NCBI RefSeq assembly: GCF_036417845.1
Contig: NC_089979.1
Span: 49,422,775-49,486,774, forward strand
Direction: 5' to 3'
Length of the DNA: 64,000 nt
Source: Apteryx mantelli
Taxonomy: Eukaryota > Chordata > Aves > Apterygiformes > Apterygidae
The notes beneath the pieces were generated by a model. The model was given only the letters and a program-made list of their open reading frames with translations, ran no database searches and was not told where the DNA came from. The translations under genes and the position numbers were made by a program. Of the stretch, positions 12,400-24,865 are shown piece by piece; positions within the stretch are counted from its first letter, which is position 1, and each line of letters opens with the position of its first letter.

Positions 12400-13137
12400 A
12401 TTTTAACAGACAGGATAAACAACTTCTGTGGAACTTGGGTCCTATTCCTGTCTTTTATGCATCCTTCTCAGTCCCTTGCTAGGCTTTCACCAGATGCTCT
12501 TTTCAAATCTCGTGAGTTATGGGGTTTCCCTACATAAGAGGCAGCTCAAAGTTCACTGCTATCTTCTTTCCCCAGGGAACTCTGGAACAAATAAGTTTCA
12601 AAGACAACATTCAGCCAGACACAAATTAGTTTGGGGTCGATTTGAGATTTGGCTTGAGGGCTGAACCAGTTCTTCCTGTATCCCCTGCTGAGCCAGGTTG
12701 TTCATCTCTCATTTTAAACTCTAGGTACTTCACAGTCATGTGATATGCACTGTATCCTGCCAAGCTGATATGAAAAGACTTTCATATCTGAAAAACATTC
12801 AGATACAAAATCATCAGGAAATTTGGAAGATGGAAAAATTCCAGCTTTACAAATATTCTCCCAGAAGGATCCGCTGCTAAATTGAGATCTATTTGTTTAT
12901 TGCTTTTTTAACTCTCTCTGGGAGACACAGCACTGGGACATTGAGCCATACAGATAATGAGCTGGGAGGAAGAAATACTGTAAGAAATATCCCCAGCTCC
13001 AGGGAATGCGGTCTCCCTCACCGCATTTCTTTCCTCCTCTTTTTTTTTTTTTTTTTAGATAATATTTGGCAGACTAAAAGCCGTCACTTAAAAAGCACTG
13101 GATTTATAGCCCTTACGAGATTTACATTTAATTTTAA

Positions 13138-13164
13138 TATTAATAATAATAAATAATAATAATA
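13138..13164. repeat. (AAT)n microsatellite
   Basis: Interrupted TAATAATAATAAATAATAAT tract, a simple repeat with length-polymorphism potential. Confidence 0.85.
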
Positions 13165-13514
13165 GTAAAGGTTATTCCATGAGCAGCAGGACTCAGGAAG
13201 CCAGATTTCCTGTGGGTTTGTGTTCTTTTCTCCTCATGTCCATCTCACTACAGGATACCCCAGGGCAGTCTCTACCTTTTATGGCACCTCTCACCTGCAA
13301 AAGATGATACATGCTATGGCTGCTTTGGAACTAAGGTCAATCAAATGATCTTTCTACAGTCCTAAATAAATAAACACACATACATAATGCATATATACAT
13401 ATTAAAATACTCCAAAGGAAAGAAAAGCCCAGAGTCAAGGACCCCATATTGGAGTAAATCCTACCATTCACCATCATGACCTAGCACATAAGCAGCAAGA
13501 ACAACCTGCACAGG

Positions 13515-13548
13515 AAAAAAAAAAAAAAAAAAGAGAGAGAGAGAGAGA
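13515..13548. repeat. A18-(AG)n compound microsatellite
   Basis: Eighteen A followed directly by eight AG units. An A-tract followed by a dinucleotide repeat can mark an old retro-inserted tail, but no adjacent retrocopy is recognisable here. Confidence 0.9.
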
Positions 13549-16500
13549 AAATAACTTCAGGTTTATAAAATCCCACATCTGCTTTGATTAAACACTGTTT
13601 GGTTAAAACACTGGCAGCTGCTAAGACTTGTACTCTAGCTCCATTGCCAGTAAAACCAGAGGAATGCCAGAGCAGTGGCAGTAATTAGAGAGCAGTGGCA
13701 GTGAATTTAGAGAGACAAGACCATGTGGAATGAAGCAGCATCACTAGAAAAGGGATGAACTTCCATGCTTGTCAACTTCAGATCCTAACCACAATCCCAT
13801 CAGGACCAATTCTGTTAGCCTTAACATCTTCGCTTTTAGTAGGAATCATCAGTGTTTAGCAAGGCCAGTGAAAAAGACAACTGTAAAGTTATACTGATTT
13901 GATATATTATTCCACCTGCCTATATTTTACAGCCCTAGTAATGTTTAATCCCACTGTGGATTTGCAGTATTTTTATGAATCAGAATTTTGCCATGGTTTT
14001 AAGGCAGGGCTTGTCCATGGTTAAAAGTCACTGAGATTCAAAACCAATTAATAAAGTTGATGTGGAAAGTTAATATTTGTATAGTGCCCTACTTGGGTCT
14101 CTAAATTATTTCAAAATTTAGGCATAGGGATCTCTGTCTTCTTCAAAAACACACATCAAACAGATTTCACAGACTTGTGATAGGTCTGGGAAAATCCCTA
14201 TTCCCCTTTCAAATTCCTTTTGGAAGTATTTGAATTTCTGTTTAGCTTCCAGTACCAGAATCTCGTGAAAGCACCCTATATTATGCATATATGTAATTCT
14301 CTTTTGACATTAATATTTGTATCAAAACCCTCAAGTTGTTTCCAAATTCAACACTAGTAATCCTAAAATACATCTGAAGTTACAGAGGACAGCAGCTAAC
14401 TCAAAGCTCAGAATTATAGTGGTATTTTAAATGGTATTATCATGGCCTTGGGGAATGAAAAGTTCCCTCGTTTTGGAATCAGAGGTTTCGTATCTAACTG
14501 AGACTCCAGTGGGTAGTGTGTGGCCATCTTTTGGCATCCTTTGAGTGCTTAATGTTAGGTGGGGAGGGTTATTTGAATGATCATTCAAGTCAATCTCATA
14601 AATGCTGATTTCACACTTCTCCATCTGACAGCATGATAATACTGAAACAGAGAATTTCAGGAATCAAGTCCTATGAGTAAAAACCAGGACATTATAGAAT
14701 TAATCCTTTTGTTTTTCAGGAGAAATTGTTTCAATATCCAGTTGTAAAAGACTTCTCCCAGACCTTTGCAGATCTATTCCTTAGGCTGCAGCTTTTTGCT
14801 CTGTGATAAGAGGAAATAGTTTCCCGGTGTGTCTAAGTAAGAAACTCTTCTCTCTTCATGCCGTAATGAAAAACTGTAGCAAATCCCACTGATGTTACAC
14901 TTGGAGAGGGTAAGCAGAAAAGTAGCTCTGCTAAGCGTAGTCTTTTCCCTTTTGTCAGATGATAAAACAGAAATACCCCAAATGGTAGAGTGTCCAAGAT
15001 CCCATTGCTGATTGTAGCAATTTCCTCTGAAGAGTCCAACATAACAGTAAGGTTTTCTTTTTCACGAACCTACTGTCCTCTAATTGTGGGGCTCTTTGCA
15101 ACTGGGAAGAACTCTGTGTTCAGGCAGTATGCCAGCTGCAGTTTGCTAAGAAAAGTGTAATTGTTCCTAGGTAAGCATTAACATGCTCCAGAGTGCGCAT
15201 TTATCAGCCAATATATACATACAAAGTATAGCAGAAGAGCTTCCCTATTAGGAATATTTTTGAGTGCTTTTGAAGAAAACTACACAACTGTAGTTCTGCC
15301 ACTGTAAATCCAGATGTGGATGGACAGTACTGAGACTAAAAGAAGCATAATCTGTCTGATGTAATATGGATGTGAGGAACCACTCTGGAATCTCTTCTTT
15401 GTATTAAATCAGAGCATCTGTATAAGTTCACATACATGTAACTGTACTGATTTAGTTAGATTCCATTAGCATTTTAGGACCACGTGGTCACTGGGTTTTA
15501 AGTTTATATGTACCTTTGGGATACACTACTCTCTTTGGTATATTCAGCTATTTAGTCCTTGGAACATTATGTGAATCCTAATAATATTAGCATCTCAGCC
15601 TTGGACTGTTTTGGATTTATTAACTCCCTATCCAATCTAAACATTCATGGTGATAACTTTGTGTCTACACTAGATGATTTCCTTCAGATCACCGGCCATT
15701 GTATGGCAGTGTCACTGACAGTAGCAGCAGAAGTCACTCTAGTGTAGACCAGCTTTTCTCCATGGAGAGTCGACTACTTATTCACTTAACACACAGCAGT
15801 TCTCACAGGGCTGTCTGTCCTCCTGCTCCCACTTTTGCTGCTACCATGAAAAGCATAGGACTGACATTGAGGGTAACAGGTGCCAGAATAGGCACAGTTG
15901 AAACCAGTAACTTAGCAGCAGGATGTAAGCAGGCTGGCAGTCTGTATCTGAAAAGGTACAAACCTTCTGCTACAAATGGTGATACTCTCCTCTCCCCTAC
16001 AGAAGGGAGCTGTGGCCATCATTCCTATATGACATCTTTCTTGCTTTCTAACTGTCCTGGCAATATACCATATCCTTTTCCTTGGCCCAAGAAACAATCT
16101 TTCAGATTCTCTGAAAGAAGAATTCAGAAGGAATCAGCAGAGTGGTCAATATTCTGATATTTCCTTTCACTGTCTGCATGACTTCACAAAACAAGCCTTA
16201 GCTTTCATTAGTTTTATTATTCAGTAAAAGATATACCATTGTACAAATATTAGCAGTTGAAACTAATAAAAGGTCATCCAAATAATAATTCTTATGGTTC
16301 TCTGATTGGAATATTATTGTTCCCACTTTACTTTTAAGACTATAAGATCTTTGTTATCTCATTTATAGTCTCTATCATAGCATTTTAGTTGACATTTATA
16401 GGACTATAGGTAGTTCTCTCTTGAATTTCTTACTAAAATCCAGATATAATGTATTCTCATAATGATGTTCCCTATGTGTTTGAAATTGGCAATTCTATTA

Positions 16501-18772
16501 TAGTCCATTTGATCTGTTTGTCATAGTCTATTTCTATTACTACTCTCCACTGGTAGTAGTAGCTCCTGTTACTTCTAGTAAGCAGAATTAGTATTTAGCA
16601 GAAGTTAGTATCATTGGTCAGTTTTCACTCAAATACTCATATTTTACTTTCCTTATAAGTTAGGACAGTAGGGACTACAAAGATAATTTCTTCTCTTCTT
16701 ACATTGTCTTGTCTTGTTTTAAATTTAACCAGAAATGAGTCTGAAAACCACTGACTTTTGGTGAGACAAAATAGCTATGTACAAGACGTGTTTCAGTCGT
16801 ACTTGCCTTTATCTTTCCATCCCATTCCCTTTCTGTTTGTTGTTTTAGCAAGACTGCAAAATCTTTGGGGGCAGAACATCTCTTCCTATGTGTTTGTGTA
16901 ATAAAGAGAAATGGGCTTCTATCCCAGCTGACGTCTCTGGGCACTATTTTAAACCATGAAACGCTTTTGGATCTTGGCCCAAAATAGACAGCGGAGTACA
17001 CAAGGCTGTAATATCCTAGCTCTGCCTTATTCCCTTTCACACGTAGCAATTTCCTTGACACTAGATCTGATAATTATTGAATGTATGGCCTCTTCCACTC
17101 TCAACCCCTGGCAACCATTATCTTAATTCCAGTTAAGCTGGAGACAGTACAGTTTCTCTTCCCACAAAAATCAACAGCATCAAGATATACCTTCAGTACA
17201 GGCAGCTGTAACCATCTAAGTCTCATTCAAGGTGTTATGCACATCACTTTAGCATATTTCACCAGGGCTTCGGGTAAAGTTTCACTCAGCCTTCATAACA
17301 GATTGAAATGTATAATAGTTATTCCATTGAATGAGGTTCTAGGCACGAAAAAATCACAACCTGTTTGTCAGGAGGTGGATTTTAAAACATGGCCAGGTGG
17401 AGTTTTTTCTTTCACCAGCTGGTAAATAATTTAGAGACCATTAACAACCAGTGACTTGTATCTAAAGGAAAGTTACGTATGAGAAGTGAAGAGTACAGTC
17501 TTCTGGGAGATCTGGATTCACAGAAATTTTTTGGTCATTAATTTTCCAGTAAGAATAGGAAAGTGGTTAGCAAGTTGCATATTTATGCTCCACGTTCCCT
17601 ATTTGGAGGAGCAGAACAGACTCAGATACAGCATTATTACAGGGTTTATTCTGACAATACAACATGTAATGAATGAAAGAACTTGTTACCAAGGAGATAA
17701 TTGGACTTGAACAGTGAGAATATCTCAATGTGCCAATTTTCAGCATCAATTTTTTCTTTTGCTGTGGCTGTGAATTGTAGCTGGACACATTTTTATAATA
17801 GCAAACTAAGGTCTTTATTTTATTTTTGTGTGGCAGATTCTACAGTTTAATATCTTACTGTAGCAGGGATTTAATACAAGGCTTGACCTGATATATATTA
17901 ACAATCATTTTTTAAGTAAACTACAATTAAAAAACAGAGTATCAGTAAGAAAGGACAGTTTAAGGGCATGACAAAAAAAGGAAGAACAAACTAATATTAG
18001 TCCAGATATCACCATATGAACTATTCAAAGAATGCATGGAAAACCTTTTGGAGGAGACAGGAGCGACACATTTTCATGCCATGTAGCAAAAGGACTGCTT
18101 CACACCTGTCTGGCCAAACTTCATTATTGCATTAACCTCCAGTCTTATTACCTCATTCTTCATTACCCTCCACTTACTAATATCTTTTTCTTGGCCTCTC
18201 TGATAGCCACTTTTAGCATACTATCTATAGGTAAAAACTCTTTGACTTTTTTTCTTCTCTTTTTTCAAGAACAGCCTCAAAACTACAGACTTCTGAGACA
18301 TGTATATCACACAGAGTATAACAAATTGATTAAATTGCCTTCAACTTAGTCTAAATCAAAGCACAAAGACTAAGTATATATGACAATAACTTTTAATCTT
18401 CAGCTCATGTTTGATATTTGGCTGCTAACCATGTGGAGGGATGTCCCCATTTGCCTTATTGTTTTCTGCCTTACTTGTTGAAGGCAAAGCAGTCAAAACC
18501 ACCATTTTTCCATTACCAGCTGCAGCTAGTGTTACACTTCAGTGCTGCTAAGTTTATATATCAATGAATTCCCCACATAAAACACACGGCTTGGACATAA
18601 CTGAAGACAACATCCTAAAGAATTATTTTTAGTTATTGCTTCACAAGGTTTTTTGCACCTTGCTAAAGTTTCTAGCAGTGCATTTTTAAACTGTAGTTGT
18701 AATTAAGGCTATGCACTATTATCTTCTGCCAAAATCAGCTGTGCCAGATGAAAACATTTCCCTCTTTGATGT

Positions 18773-19002
18773 CACAGAATCTCAGAATGGTTGAGGAAGG
18801 GACCTCTGGAGATCATCTAGTCCAATCCCCCTGCTCAGACAGGGTCATCTAAAGCATGTTGCCCAGGACCATGTCCAGACACCTTTTGAATATCTCCAAG
18901 AATGGAGACTCCACAACCTCTCTGGGCAACCTGTTCCAGTGCTCAGTCAGCCTCACAGTGAAAAAGATTTTCCTCATGTTCAGACAGAACTTTCTGTGTC
19001 TC
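18773..19002 (-). mobile_element. CR1 LINE, truncated 3' end
   Basis: The plus strand starts CACAGAATCTCAGAATGG, followed by GGGACCTCTGGAGATCATCT, the complement of the CR1 3' UTR. The remainder is the complement of the ORF2 C terminus. On the minus strand it reads [19 protein letters not shown] and ends in DMVLGNML. The copy is short (about 230 bp) and fairly well preserved. Its 5' truncation point coincides with the start of a perfect inverted repeat (19003-19050). Confidence 0.92.
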
Positions 19003-19050
19003 CCACTGTCCCCTTGAAGACTGATAGATAGTCCTTCAAGGGGACAGTGG
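19003..19050. repeat. Perfect 17-bp inverted repeat, 14-bp loop
   Basis: Arms CCACTGTCCCCTTGAAG (19003-19019) and its exact complement (19034-19050) flank a 14-base loop. Three further loop-proximal bases pair if one base is bulged. It lies at the 5' truncation point of the adjacent minus-strand CR1, so it may be a foldback junction made during insertion or a later template switch. Confidence 0.95.
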
Positions 19051-20752
19051 CTCATGTGCGTGCTCTGTGATCTGTTACAGTCCAAGCAGGTCATGCTGGT
19101 AAAAGCTAGTCAATTAAAACGCATGTGATAGCCCAGATCTTTTTGGCTGCAAAAGGCTGAGCAGTGCTCACAGGAGAGGCTTGGCTGGAAAGTCTGAGGG
19201 GGCAGCAGCCCCCAGAATAACCTGGTACTGATGAGTAGCATCAGCCACTACTGAAGAGGAGGAAGGAAGGGAAAGCACAGCTGGCAGAGCTTTGTGCAGC
19301 ACACATTTTTCCACAGCCTTAGTTATACTACCTCTTCCTGTGCTGCGGTCATTCAATCAGATTTCTTTCCAGCTTGTAGGAGGTTGTTCTAAGATTGAGA
19401 AGTCCAACACTTTTTCTTCTGCTTTCTTGAAGATTCACTGGCAGATATCAGAACTGCAGATGCAGAACTGAAGGGCAATGTCTCTTCTACTCAGAGAAAA
19501 AACATCCATACCTTTTTTCAAAGAAATATTTCACTGCCATGCCTGGAAAATACATGTAATGTCCGTTTTTTCTGAATGGCTGTTGCTCATCCAGTTCATC
19601 TCCCCTTCTATAATTTCCTCCAATAAAGCATTAATGTCATAGGATCATGTTCTAACTGTAGGTGCACAGTTTGCTGTGGGAGACACAAGGAGATTTGCTT
19701 TCTGTTTTCATGACATAAAAAAAGCTTTAAATAGCTGTGGAGTCCTGCACAGGGATTATTCTGTCCTATCCCCAAAGGAATGAGTAGGGAGCATCATTTA
19801 GTTCATTCACCACAAAACCTATATTCCTTTCCGCTAACATATGAAGAGCACACAGGGAGGGCAAGTTTTACCCTGCACAGAGATGTGGCACCATGTACTC
19901 TCTGTATGCTTGCCAGATGTAGAAAACCTCTCAGCATTCTCTGCCTAATGTTCCAGGATATGCCATGTATAAGAAGAAATGAATATTAAGCCGTCTAATC
20001 ATTTAAGACTCTTAATTTGGCTGGAAATTCTATGTTGTGGCTATTGGGTGGGACATCGTTGGCATGATCTGGATGTAATGGAGGAAACAGAGCTAACCAG
20101 AGACCTCTAGGTTTTCCTGGGACTCTTCAACCAATGGCCTCTGTGCAACTGCACTCCTAACACACAGTAGTGATGTCTACACTTTCCAAGACCTTGACAG
20201 CTTCTGCTCATTAAAGTAGCTGGGAATAACTTCTGTTCCAATATGAAAGGTGCTAACTGGGGTCATTCTATAACTGTTTTATTGTTTTGAGCATCCTGTA
20301 ATCTTAGGCAGCTTCATAAATGTGTCTCTCTCCATAGCTTTGAAACTTAACTAGCCTGTGAGCTTTAAAATGATAAAGATGGGGGAGACAAAAAGGCAGA
20401 ACTTCATTTTTTTTTACTCCAGATTCCTAACAGTGAAACTGAGACAAGAATTTAAATCAGTGGTGCCACTTTCTTTTTAGATGTTTCTAATGCAGGAATG
20501 TTTCTTCCTCCTCATCAGTTAAAAAGGCTAAGAAAAACAGGTTGTTGATGTACTTAGGAGAGTGCTATACACAAAGTATATTCTGATATCATCTTTCAGT
20601 TTTACCAAAGAACATTTGTCATCACTTCTGATGAAATGGTATTAAATTGTGGTCTGCATTTAAGACGTTAGTTGAGAGATAAAAATATGGAAAATCATGC
20701 AGAAAATACTGGTATTGACATTAGCAGCTGAAGAATGCAATGATGCAGAGGC

Positions 20753-20812
20753 TTTGTGCAGACAGAAATATGATATGGTCTCTTTGTACAGACAGAAATA
20801 TGATATAGTCTC
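20753..20812. repeat. 30-bp tandem duplication, two mismatches
   Basis: Unit 20753-20782 is followed directly by 20783-20812. The copies differ by two G-to-A changes (core GACAGAAATATGATAT in both). Confidence 0.95.
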
Positions 20813-23303
20813 TCAATAATCCCTTATTGTCCCCATCCAAATTAAAAGGAGATTGGAGGAGTATGTGAATATGAAAGTAACAGTAAAAAAAGGGTAGTAG
20901 AATAATCCTAATTCTTGCAAAATGAAGTTCGGAAAACTTTGTTTCTAGGAAATTTGAAAGTTCTATTTAATTAAACTATCCTGATTATAGCCATTTTTAG
21001 ATTTTTTTATAAATCAGGAAGAAACAAACCTGAAAGTGAAAATGTTCTGTCCAGTTCTTTTCTGATTTCCGGTTCTTTCTTTGTCAAACTGCATTTCTGA
21101 AATTTTGTCCAATCAATAAGTCTCTCTTCTTCCCTCCATTTTTGGCATCCTTTTCCACCAAATCAGTAATTATGCTGTCAGTTGCCTCCCATTCCTCTCC
21201 TAGGCTCTTTCTCAAGGCTTGTCCACACATTATAGAAATTTATGATACAAAGAGCTGTGCTGGGTTTCTAAGGATGCTTGTAAAACACTTCACATCCATA
21301 CGCCAAAGTGCTCCAAGTAGTTTGTATTTCTGCCAAAAAACACTTGGATTTTTCTTGTGTTCAGCAAGGGCTAAACTTGGCTTGATGCCAGTAGGGACAG
21401 CACTAAAGTCGATAGGATTCAGCACTCATGCTACTGTCCTACAGAGGCACTCTGTATGTTCCCAGAATTCACTCTCTGTGAGAGCTGCATTGAGAACTAG
21501 GAGGTGGCTACCCAAAGGCTTTGCAGCTGAAAAGGTTTAGAGAAATGCTAGTGGAGATGTGTGTGGGGGGGGAAATAAAAGCTATTATTCAGAATAAGAG
21601 TCAGAATGATACCAGTGGACATAAGAAATAGTTTGTATTTAAACCAAGGAACCAGGATAAGTTTAGTTTGAATTCCTCTAATTATAAGGGTATTAGTAAA
21701 GAAGAGAGAAAATGGCACAAGCAATACAACAGATTGGTATTGTTCATTCATTCCACCGCTTTGCCTGCTCTCCTCAACCTTACATGCAGAGCTGTCTGTA
21801 CTCTCCCTCTCAATCAGGATCTAGGAAAGCAACATGAAAAAAGAGGAGAGGGGCTTACTTTAAAAATAGAAGCAAAAAGCTCCTCCACAAAGTGTGGTTG
21901 GATGTATAAAAGATACACTTGGCAGTTTACATTGTTTCATTGAAATGGAAACTACCTAAAATGGCCATTATTATTTTTCTTTATTAAGGACTGGGTGGTA
22001 GAGAGAGGAAGAACAGTTCTTACTAGTGCTTTGTTCCTGTCACTTGACAACTTTTGTCCTTGAAATATTCTCTGAAGCGATGAGGAGTATATACAGGCTC
22101 TAAGTCACTCCAAGGTGAGGAAAGGAGAGTGAAGCTTAGAATATCAAGAGGAACTTGTCTGCTGAAAATCTGATTGTTTAAAAATAATCTAGAGTAATTT
22201 TGTCAGGAAGGTAAGATGCAATTGTAGAGAAGGATTTAAACTTAAATTGGAAGGGATTTTAAGTGTTATTACTAAATTTTATGTATAACACATTAGACAC
22301 AGCACAGGGAATCCTGCTTTAACCTGATGATGATCAGAGTGACCAGATTTTCAAAGTGAAATAATGTGATTCCTGCTGAGGACAGAGCTCAGTTCAGTCA
22401 TAGAGATTTGAGGTGAAAAGCAGCGCAAAAGAGGAAAAGACAGCTAGTTTCCCTTCTCCTCTACTGCATTGCTCCTCCCTTTCCTCCGCTTGAGTTGTGA
22501 GAGACAGAAACTCCTCACTGGATAAACCTTATGACAAAAGCAACAAACAGTAATGTTGATAAGGGCAATCAAGGAGGGTACACAGTGCTATGCTGCTCTT
22601 TGTTTCACTAATTTGATTAGTTGGATGACAGGCAGAGCCAAGCAGGGATTTGGTTTGCCTATCGTAAGAACATTTAATGCATCTAAGTCCTTCTCAGGGC
22701 ACAGCGAGGGCAGGCGACTCCATGAGGGGGGCGAGCTGGGAGCCGGAGCCATGCGACAGGACTGAGCACAGCAGCAAAGCTGGGCACTGGTAACAGGCTG
22801 GACCCTCAGGACCCTTGGAGTCCTATTTATTCTGCATGGGGCAGCTCTGGCCCTTTATGAAAATTTTCATGAAAACTTACAAAGGAAGGTTGTGCCACCT
22901 CAGAGCTGTCCAACACACTGGTCAGTACACTCATAGTGCATACACACTCAGACTCAAGTCCTCACTCAGTCATACATGAGGAAGTCGTTCCCCAATAAAA
23001 GCCTTATTTTACTGGCTAATAGATTTGTCATATTTTTTTCCGTGGTAACTATCAGGAAGTCTCAATCTTGTGCATGCTGACCTCAAAAGCAACCTTGAGA
23101 TTTTCTGCAAAGCAAAACTGTTGGGTTTTGGCCAACCCTACTTAGCAGCCCTGCCTGAGGGCACAGGACATCCTCACCTTACCAGCAGCTGGAAGGTAGT
23201 AAGGGGCTCTCCAGCCTTTTGTTCTTTCCTGCATCATTTCAAGCAAGGCCTGCTGAGTTAGCAGAATGTCTGTTAGCTGAAAGAATCATCCTGCGAGAAG
23301 ACT

Positions 23304-23366
23304 TTCTTCTTCTTCTTCTTCTTCTTCTTCTTCTTCTTCTTCTTCTTCTTCTTCTTTTTCTTCTTC
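23304..23366. repeat. (TTC)n microsatellite, 17 pure units
   Basis: Seventeen uninterrupted TTC units (23304-23354), then one T-rich interruption and two or three more units. GAA/TTC tracts can form intramolecular triplexes. The poly-leucine frame that crosses it is a by-product of the repeat. Confidence 0.97.
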
Positions 23367-24782
23367 CCTATGTTCTCCTTCCCCAGGCGGACCTTGCCCC
23401 TGTGCTCTCAACGACCTTGAGAAATACTGTTTTCTCCAAAAGCACTGCCCCTCGTTCTCCTGCATGGGAAAGACCTTTCAAAATCCAGGAGAGGTGGCAG
23501 AGAACACCTCTGCATGGTTTACATATCTTGTACTGTCTGCCACTTGGATTAGTTGCATAGGATATTTGTACATCTTAGATGAGAGTTTTTTTCCAGACAG
23601 GAGCACAATTTTTATGTGTTTTTTTTTCTTCCCTGTAAAATTCCTCCATTGCATATAAATTATAACCAAATTAAAACCTTTACCCTGAAATGAGGCAATT
23701 CAACAGCTAAAATGAATAAGGTTAGGTTTGAAATAGGACTTTCACTTTCCATAACAGACATAGCTTTTATGTAAAATACTGACGGGACAAGCTTGAAATA
23801 TGATATGATGGTGAGCTCACAAATATGTGGCACCTCTAAGACTGATTTTTGTATACATAATAATGCCATGCCAGAAAAGGACTACTGGGATATTAAAAAA
23901 TGTACACAGGCATTGCGATTTGCTGCCCTACCTCCTGTCTGTCAAATACAAGTCTTGCTACTCTGTTTTCCACCTCCACAGTATCTGATCATTTCTGTCT
24001 GTTCAGGCAACTAATAACAATAATAGTAACAGTCATAATGACAATAATAATAGTCTAAAATAGGTTTCTCATCTCCAGGCTTAAATGCTGTAACCATGTG
24101 TTTTCTGATCTAAAAAAATCCACATTGTTTCCATTTGCTTAGGTGAATGTTACTGCTGACACCATATTTGCTGACCAATGGCCTCAACATCTTTCTCTGA
24201 ATGTTTTTGCCTCCCTGTTCTCCTTCACTGATCCTCAGATCTGCTTCCCCTCTCTTTATCTGACTTCACTTTTCAGTGTTTTGCCACCATCTACTCTCAG
24301 TAAGTAATACTAGCTTCTGTATCCCTGGTCTCCCGCTGTTTTCATTGTGCTTCCTATATCAATCCAAACATCCACAATGGCCATCCAGGGCTCTCCTTGG
24401 AGGCATCCTGTCCATTTAAGTCTTCCTGATGGTCCTTTTCTGCTCACACATGAACTTAAGCAATGAAGATATCTACTTATTACGAATACAAAGTAAACTG
24501 CAGAGTGCTACCACCTCACCATGCCACTCAGTTTTATTGACTTTCTCCCCTTTCTCCTCTTTTATTACTACTCAGTAACCACACTGTGTTCAGCATTTTT
24601 GTAAGTTTTCTGAGGTGTCTTCTCTCTTTTGTGAAGTGGGTTGCACGCAGCACTTTACCACTGTTTTTGCCTGCACAGCTGTTGCCTACCAGCATGTAAG
24701 GTTCACCTAGATAAGCAATGGGAAGCAAAGATTGCTCATTTCTTCTATGCTTCTAGAGTCCAAATGTCTTCATGGAAACTCC

Positions 24783-24865
24783 AATAAAGTTTGAGTCTGC
24801 TTGAACTGTTTCTCGTTCAACCCAGCACTGTCACAAAACGGCGCCTGATGGATACAGAAGTGGCA
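24783..24865 (+). mobile_element. Possible ERVL-like LTR end and primer-binding site relic
   Basis: An AATAAA signal (24783-24788) is followed about 60 bases later by TGGATACAGAAGTGGCA (24849-24865). That sequence matches 13 of 17 positions of the leucine-tRNA primer-binding site typical of ERVL retroviruses, as I remember it. Spacing and order fit the end of a 5' LTR on the plus strand. I could not find the LTR start, a target duplication or any gag/pol remnant, so this may be coincidence. Confidence 0.25.

Larger units (their letters stand above)
9925..12402 (+). mobile_element. CR1 LINE, 5'-truncated, nearly intact ORF2
   Basis: About 2.5 kb of a chicken-repeat-1 non-LTR retrotransposon on the plus strand. 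The 5' break lies inside the endonuclease domain, and the 3' end carries three ATTCTGTG octamers (12376-12399), the hallmark of CR1, with no poly(A). No target-site duplication is obvious, as is usual for CR1. The copy is much less decayed than the other CR1 pieces here: only one in-frame stop and one frameshift are apparent over about 790 codons. The 5' boundary is estimated from where recognisable ORF2 sequence starts (about 9925-9930). Confidence 0.95.
12403..18772. other. Intergenic AT-rich sequence, no gene seen
   Basis: About 6.4 kb without a recognisable exon. It contains an AAT-rich simple repeat (13138-13164), an A18 run followed by (AG)n (13515-13548), and a degenerate 20-bp tandem pair around 13670-13710 ('AGAGCAGTGGCAGT' twice). 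Open frames of 60-150 codons here are unsupported by codon pattern, motif or splice context. Confidence 0.65.
19051..24782. other. Intergenic sequence, no gene seen
   Basis: No convincing exon. Local features are a 30-bp tandem duplication (20753-20812), a GC-richer patch near 22690-22800 and the long TTC microsatellite (23304-23366). A 132-codon plus-strand frame at 21142-21540 shows no recognisable motif and no paralogue I know, and I treat it as chance. Confidence 0.6.

Noticed and set aside
11990..12422. Minus-strand frames of about 100 codons
   Set aside because: They are shadows of the CR1 ORF2 C terminus on the opposite strand.
16740..16756. AAAACCACTGAC as a hAT right end
   Set aside because: No matching left end or target duplication was found upstream.
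23219..23560. 113-codon frame with a poly-leucine stretch
   Set aside because: The leucines come from the TTC microsatellite read in one phase; nothing else in the frame is protein-like.
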